A stretch of DNA of 25,251 nucleotides from a virus: positions 1 through 25,251 of IMG/VR virus record IMGVR_UViG_3300042887_002418; one strand, given 5' to 3'. Each line of letters begins with the position of its first letter. Position 1 is the stretch's first letter. This document shows positions 21,601 to 25,251 of this stretch, in pieces. The position numbers were made by a program, and so were the translations under genes. A model generated the notes under the pieces. That model made no database searches, was not told the origin of the DNA, and saw only the letters and a list, made by a program, of their open reading frames with translations.

Positions 21601-22427
21601 TGGAAAGACACCAGTTATCAGCAGCATTCCCAGACATGCCCGATGAGGACTTTGAGGATCTCATTCACAGCATCAAGGAGCACGGGCAAAGAGAGCCCAT
21701 CACGGTTTATGAGAACAAGATCCTTGATGGCTGGCATAGGTACCGCGCCTGTCAGCAATTGGATATAAACCCCATGACCACCTTGTACGAAGGCAATGAC
21801 CCGGTGTCTTTTGTCATCGATCTAAACCTTCACCGCAGGCATCTATCACCAGGCCAGAAGGCGATCGCCGTGGTTACGTGCAACGCATGGCTACAGGAAG
21901 GGAGGCCCCAGAAAACACCGCCACGTGGCGGAGTTATTACATCTGCTAACAAATCATCGGAACAAATGGCCAAGGAGGCTGGCGTTGGTAAGCGCACGGT
22001 TGAGCGGGCCAAGAAGGTTGCGCAGTCAGGCGACAAGGAGGTGATCGAGGCGGTCAGAAAAGGCGCCATGAGCCTGTCAGAGGCGATCAAGGCGGTAGAC
22101 AAGGACGACCCAGAGAATGCGCCTCCAGCGCCCGTTAAGCCGGTCCTGAAGTCAGCCGTGGCACAAGAGAAGTACGACGCTCTGAAGGTGTCTTACGACG
22201 AGCTGAATGAGCAGTACCAAGAGATCCTTGATAACTACCAAGAGCTGGCCAAGGAAGTGTCAATCCTTACGGCGCTTAAAGAGACAGAGCACTACCAAGT
22301 CATGAAAGAGATGCAGTCCACGATCGACAACCTCACCGAGGCACGGGACAAATGGCAGAGGGAGTGCGCTGAGCTGAAGAAACAAGTTCTGTATTGGAAG
22401 AAACATGCTGATCGAAAGTCTGCGTGA
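21600..22427 (+). CDS. ParB-like protein: ParBc domain, HTH and coiled coil
   Basis: The protein has 275 residues. Residues 1-95 are a ParB N-terminal (ParBc/sulfiredoxin-fold) domain: HSIKEHGQREPITVYENKILDGWHRYRAC with the DGWHRYRA box at 43-50, then DLNLHRRHLSPGQKA. Residues about 119-141 (SEQMAKEAGVGKRTVERAKKV) form a helix-turn-helix, and 185-270 a coiled coil. Plasmid and chromosome ParB proteins bind parS sites and spread using CTP. Phage forms of this subfamily are poorly known, and some ParBc proteins are nucleases. It follows the repeat array directly, making the array its possible binding site. A GCCACGTGGC palindrome lies in the linker (residues 106-112). Confidence 0.8.
   Translation: MERHQLSAAFPDMPDEDFEDLIHSIKEHGQREPITVYENKILDGWHRYRACQQLDINPMTTLYEGNDPVSFVIDLNLHRRHLSPGQKAIAVVTCNAWLQEGRPQKTPPRGGVITSANKSSEQMAKEAGVGKRTVERAKKVAQSGDKEVIEAVRKGAMSLSEAIKAVDKDDPENAPPAPVKPVLKSAVAQEKYDALKVSYDELNEQYQEILDNYQELAKEVSILTALKETEHYQVMKEMQSTIDNLTEARDKWQRECAELKKQVLYWKKHADRKSA
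21914..21935. repeat. GCCACGTGGC palindrome, copy 3 (in the ParB-like gene)
   Basis: The 14-bp perfect core is at 21918-21931 with matching outer bases. It is 21/22 identical to copy 1 and encodes TPPRGGV in the linker between the ParBc and HTH domains. Confidence 0.8.
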
Positions 22428-23931
22428 TTATCAAATCAAAGCGCTTGATGAGCTGAGGGACGGTGTCCGCAAGGGGCATCGATCCCAGATCCTGGTTGCG
22501 CCAACTGGCGCGGGCAAGACGGTCAGTGCCAGCTACTTACTGAACGAAGCAAGGGCCAAGCAGAATGTGGCTTGGTTCATATGCGATCGCGTGTCACTGG
22601 TAGACCAGACCAGCGCAACACTGGATAGGTATGGCGTATCCCATGGCGTCATACAGGCGGATCACTGGCGGTGGCGTCCATACGAATATGTGCAGGTTAT
22701 ATCCGCACAGACATTAGCAAGACGCAAAATAGATAATGAGCCAAAGTTAATAGTAGTAGATGAAGCGCATGTATTACACCGGTCAGTAATTAATGCGATT
22801 GAAAAATATCCTGATGCAATTGTTGTTGGATTAACTGCAACACCATTTACAAAAGGATTGTCAAAGATATTTACTAACGTAGTAAATAGCACCACGACCG
22901 ATAAACTAATTAATGACGGTTGGTTAGTGCCCGTTAAAATGTTTGTAGCGAAATCCGAAATGGATATGCGCGGCGCCGAAGTTAAGTTTGATGGCGAGTG
23001 GGCAGAAAAAGATATGGAAAAACAAGGGGTTGAGATCGTTGGCGATATTGTTACCGAGTGGGTACAAGCAACGAATAAACACTTTGGTGGCCCAGTTAAA
23101 ACAATTGTATTTAGCGCAACCGTTGCACATGGTGAGGAATTATGCAGGGAGTTTGCACAGAGGGGTTATAACTTCCAGCAGATTAGTTATAAAGATGGTA
23201 ATAACGAACGACGCAGGGAATTAATCGATGAGTTTAGAAAACCAGACAGCGAGATAATCGGATTAATATCTTGTGAAGCACTGGCAAAAGGTTTCGATGT
23301 TACAGATATTAAAATTGGCGTATGCGCCAGGCCATATAGAAAATCATTATCGGGTCACATTCAGCAGATGGGCAGGGTTATGCGCCCGCACCAGGGCAAG
23401 GACTTTGCCGTGTGGCTGGATCACGCAGGCAATCTAACTAGGTTCTGGGAGGATCAGGTTGATGTGTTTGCCCATGGCGTACAGGAATTGGAGGATGGAA
23501 AGCTAGACGCCAAGGTACGCAAGGAGCCTACTGAGAAAGAGAAGGCAGAGATCAAATGCACGGCGTGTGGGTACATGTTCCGTGGTCGGGTATGTCCGGC
23601 GTGTGGTGCAGAGCGCAGGGCCATGAGCAATGTATTTGCTGTGCAGGGCCAGATGGTGGAGTTTGGCGGCACCAAGTCATCTGATTGGATGTCAGATAAG
23701 CGGCTGGTTTGGTGGGAGATCGTGCAGATCAGCAAGGACAGGAAGCGCGGGGATCTTGCGGCGGCAGAGCGCTTTGCAAAGGCGCAGTACAAGAACCTGA
23801 CAGGCGAGTGGCCCAAGTGGAAGTTTCACGAGGCGATCTTTGTGGAGCCAAGGATGGTTACACAGAACAAGATCAAGCAGCAGGTCATCAAGTATGCAAA
23901 GAGTAGGTTTGCAAGGAGGCAAGGGTTATGA
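22405..23931 (+). CDS. SF2 DEAH-box helicase with a C-terminal zinc finger
   Basis: The protein has 508 residues. Motifs: Q-like LRDYQIKAL (6-14), Walker A PTGAGKT (33-39), DEAH (119-122), TATPF (144-148), VFSAT (235-239) and QQMGRVMRP (320-328), as in the phage or type III restriction-like SF2 helicases that unwind or translocate on DNA during replication. C385, C388, C397 and C400 form a zinc ribbon. The start overlaps the ParB-like gene by 23 bases. Bases about 22690-23365 (residues 95-318) are clearly more AT-rich and use different codons from both ends, suggesting replacement of the core by recombination. Confidence 0.9.
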   Translation: MLIESLRDYQIKALDELRDGVRKGHRSQILVAPTGAGKTVSASYLLNEARAKQNVAWFICDRVSLVDQTSATLDRYGVSHGVIQADHWRWRPYEYVQVISAQTLARRKIDNEPKLIVVDEAHVLHRSVINAIEKYPDAIVVGLTATPFTKGLSKIFTNVVNSTTTDKLINDGWLVPVKMFVAKSEMDMRGAEVKFDGEWAEKDMEKQGVEIVGDIVTEWVQATNKHFGGPVKTIVFSATVAHGEELCREFAQRGYNFQQISYKDGNNERRRELIDEFRKPDSEIIGLISCEALAKGFDVTDIKIGVCARPYRKSLSGHIQQMGRVMRPHQGKDFAVWLDHAGNLTRFWEDQVDVFAHGVQELEDGKLDAKVRKEPTEKEKAEIKCTACGYMFRGRVCPACGAERRAMSNVFAVQGQMVEFGGTKSSDWMSDKRLVWWEIVQISKDRKRGDLAAAERFAKAQYKNLTGEWPKWKFHEAIFVEPRMVTQNKIKQQVIKYAKSRFARRQGL

Positions 23932-24104
23932 CCCCACAGGAAATCGTGAGGGCGCTGGAAGCCAGGGGCATGACGCATCACCAGATTGCCAAGTCAATTG
24001 GTGTAACGCAGTCATCGATATGGCGCATTGCCGCGGGGATAACGACAGGCCCGAAGTACTGGGTCATGGATTCATTGAGGCTACTACTTGGGGGGAAGGC
24101 ATGA
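23928..24104 (+). CDS. 58-residue helix-turn-helix protein
   Basis: The ATG overlaps the helicase TGA (ATGA), and its own TGA overlaps the next ATG the same way, so the frame is fixed at both ends. The product TPQEIVRALEARGMTHHQIAKSIGVTQSSIWRIAAG is a classic Cro/C1-like helix-turn-helix, followed by a short helix (YWVMDSLRLLLGGKA). It is probably a small transcriptional regulator or replication accessory protein. Confidence 0.75.
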   Translation: MTPQEIVRALEARGMTHHQIAKSIGVTQSSIWRIAAGITTGPKYWVMDSLRLLLGGKA

Positions 24105-24448
24105 GCGGGGATCACAACATGCACCAGAAGCCAAGGTCATATCTTGATGAACATGAGCCGGTGGCGTGGATGCACAACGTTATTGAAGGTAATGTCATCA
24201 CGCACATACCAGCAGATATTGGCCGTTACCCTGAGCGATGGACACCTTTGTACACCGCACCATGCCAAACCTGCCAGTCACTTGCTATGGCAGTAATGAA
24301 CGATCAGACATATCACGAAAAAGTAATTCCAAAGCGTGAATGGGTTGGGCTGACGCTAAATGAAGCAGAAGAGTTCTACGATAAATACACCGACAGGGCG
24401 GAGCTCATTAACGCCATAGACAAGTTCCTTGAGGAGAAGAACACATGA
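24101..24448 (+). CDS. Accessory protein, MSGDHNM leader plus EPVAW/KREWVGLT module
   Basis: The protein has 115 residues from the ATG that overlaps the HTH gene's stop; an upstream in-frame start at 23840 lies inside the helicase and is rejected. The leader MSGDHNMHQKP matches the leftward 9383-9763 gene, while EHEPVAWMHNV, PLYTAP, PKREWVGLTLNEAEEF and FLEEKNT belong to the family at 10114, 14051, 14617 and 15655. So it joins pieces from two leftward families on the other strand. A CQTC pair is present. Function unknown. Confidence 0.7.
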   Translation: MSGDHNMHQKPRSYLDEHEPVAWMHNVIEGNVITHIPADIGRYPERWTPLYTAPCQTCQSLAMAVMNDQTYHEKVIPKREWVGLTLNEAEEFYDKYTDRAELINAIDKFLEEKNT

Positions 24449-25251
24449 GTTTTGTTGCACATGCACAGGCCCATGGACTGATCATCAACCATGCCATACC
24501 TGATGGCCGGTGGCACCGGGTACCCACGGTAGACAAGCCACGTAAGAGGAATGGTGCTTACATCTTTGATGGTAACTCAGGAGTGGTAAAGAACTGGGCC
24601 ACCATGGAATCGTTCGCCCGGTATGGCGAGAAGGTAAGTCAGTTCATCAAATACTTTGACGATACTGAAGAGCGTATCAAACATGCACGGGCGGCTAAGC
24701 AGGCCGATGAAATCATCCGGCGGTCTGTGTACATGGAGCACGACTACCTCAAGCGCAAGGGCTTCGCGACGATGAAGAGCCTTGTCAATGATGAAGAGCT
24801 GATCGTACCCATGAGGGACTTCAAAACCTACCAGCCCACGAGCGTACAGCGTATCAAGGCGGACGGCAGCAAGAAGTTTCTGCCAGGCGGGCGGACGAAG
24901 AATGCGGTCTTTGTGCTGGGGAATCGCCACGCGGCGGTGTCGTGGTTGTGTGAGGGATATGCGACGGGGTTGTCGATTCAGGCTGCGCTGCGGTCGATGT
25001 ATTCCGATGCCGCGGTGATTGTTTGCTTCAGTGCGTACAACTTGGCGCACGTGGGCAAGCAAGTGAAAAAGGGTTTTGTGTTTGCGGATCACGACGAAGC
25101 GGGCGTTCGCGCTGCTGAAGAGCTGCCCCACCCCTGGGTAAAAAGTGATGCGCCCGGAGAGGACGCGAATGATTTGCACCTCAGGGCTGGCCTGAGGGCG
25201 GTTCGGTCAGTGCTTCAGAGTGCGATACTCGGCAAGCGCGGCGGTGAGTAG
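24445..25251 (+). CDS. Toprim-domain primase-like protein
   Basis: The protein has 268 residues and ends with the last base of the window. The C-terminal half has the Toprim layout: WLCEGYATGLSIQAAL (catalytic Glu), AVIVCFSAYNL, GFVFADHDEAG (the DxD metal site) and APGEDANDLHLRAG. The N-terminal half (ANPL-like HAIPDGRWHRVPTVDKPRKRNGAYIFDG) matches the domain found before Toprim in P4-like and phage primases. It would make RNA primers in phage replication next to the helicase. A separate helicase half is missing, so the neighbouring SF2 helicase may supply that function. ATGA-coupled to the gene upstream. Confidence 0.8.
   Translation: MSFVAHAQAHGLIINHAIPDGRWHRVPTVDKPRKRNGAYIFDGNSGVVKNWATMESFARYGEKVSQFIKYFDDTEERIKHARAAKQADEIIRRSVYMEHDYLKRKGFATMKSLVNDEELIVPMRDFKTYQPTSVQRIKADGSKKFLPGGRTKNAVFVLGNRHAAVSWLCEGYATGLSIQAALRSMYSDAAVIVCFSAYNLAHVGKQVKKGFVFADHDEAGVRAAEELPHPWVKSDAPGEDANDLHLRAGLRAVRSVLQSAILGKRGGE

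Noticed and set aside
23840-24100. Upstream extension of the 24101 accessory gene
   Set aside because: It lies inside the helicase and HTH genes out of frame; the MSGDHNM leader shared with another gene marks the true start.

Overview
The window is a stretch of a double-stranded DNA bacteriophage or prophage genome: virion genes, then a long leftward operon of tiny overlapping genes, then a rightward replication and regulation block. I see no rRNA, tRNA, integrase or bacterial housekeeping gene. Several small protein types (modules with KREWVGLT, GMTLRDYFAA or ADARLIAAAPDLL, and CPPC-type N-termini) are ones I associate from memory with phages of Proteobacteria, particularly Burkholderiales. 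The host assignment is therefore an inference.

Layout. (1) 1-6415, rightward: the tail of one virion-type gene, then a 2081-residue 'large polyvalent' protein with a Pro/Gln-rich linker, an HExxH site, an ADP-ribosyltransferase-like domain and a membrane-interacting C-terminal third. It is probably an internal or ejected virion protein. (2) 17335 down to 6351, leftward: about 29 small genes, most joined by ATGA overlaps. They include a recombination set (ERF-type annealing protein, PD-(D/E)XK nuclease, Ref-like HNH nuclease), a zinc-peptidase-like protein, DNA-binding proteins, many paralogous accessory proteins, and a GlcNAc-type glycosyltransferase at the convergent end. (3) 17336-17407: divergent control region with a candidate operator. 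(4) 17408-19993, rightward: a small nuclease, a roughly 530-bp non-coding stretch with a compact predicted RNA fold, four small genes, and an IS110-like helix-hairpin-helix protein that lacks the usual RuvC-like half. (5) 20005-21600: a 1.6-kb array of about 87 degenerate 10-bp words in an 18-bp register, separated by 8-bp variable spacers. (6) 21600-25251, rightward: a ParB-like protein, an SF2 helicase, a small HTH protein, an accessory protein and a Toprim primase-like protein.

The most unusual element is the array. Its words alternate strictly. The period is 36 bp in the left half and becomes a 72-bp higher-order repeat in the right half. The spacers are nearly all different, and three single-base insertions plus scattered stops break every long frame, so the constraint appears to act on DNA or RNA rather than protein. 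It lies between the IS110-like gene and the ParB-like gene, all pointing the same way, with a structured RNA candidate upstream. I propose the block 18079-22427 as a candidate uncharacterised system: nucleic-acid-binding proteins plus a repeat array and a structured RNA. The function (partition or centromere, decoy or sponge, RNA scaffold) is open.

A second DNA-level signal is a palindrome centred on GCCACGTGGC. It occurs in three unrelated genes in the same reading phase, with paired compensatory changes, and looks like a small mobile or selected palindromic element.
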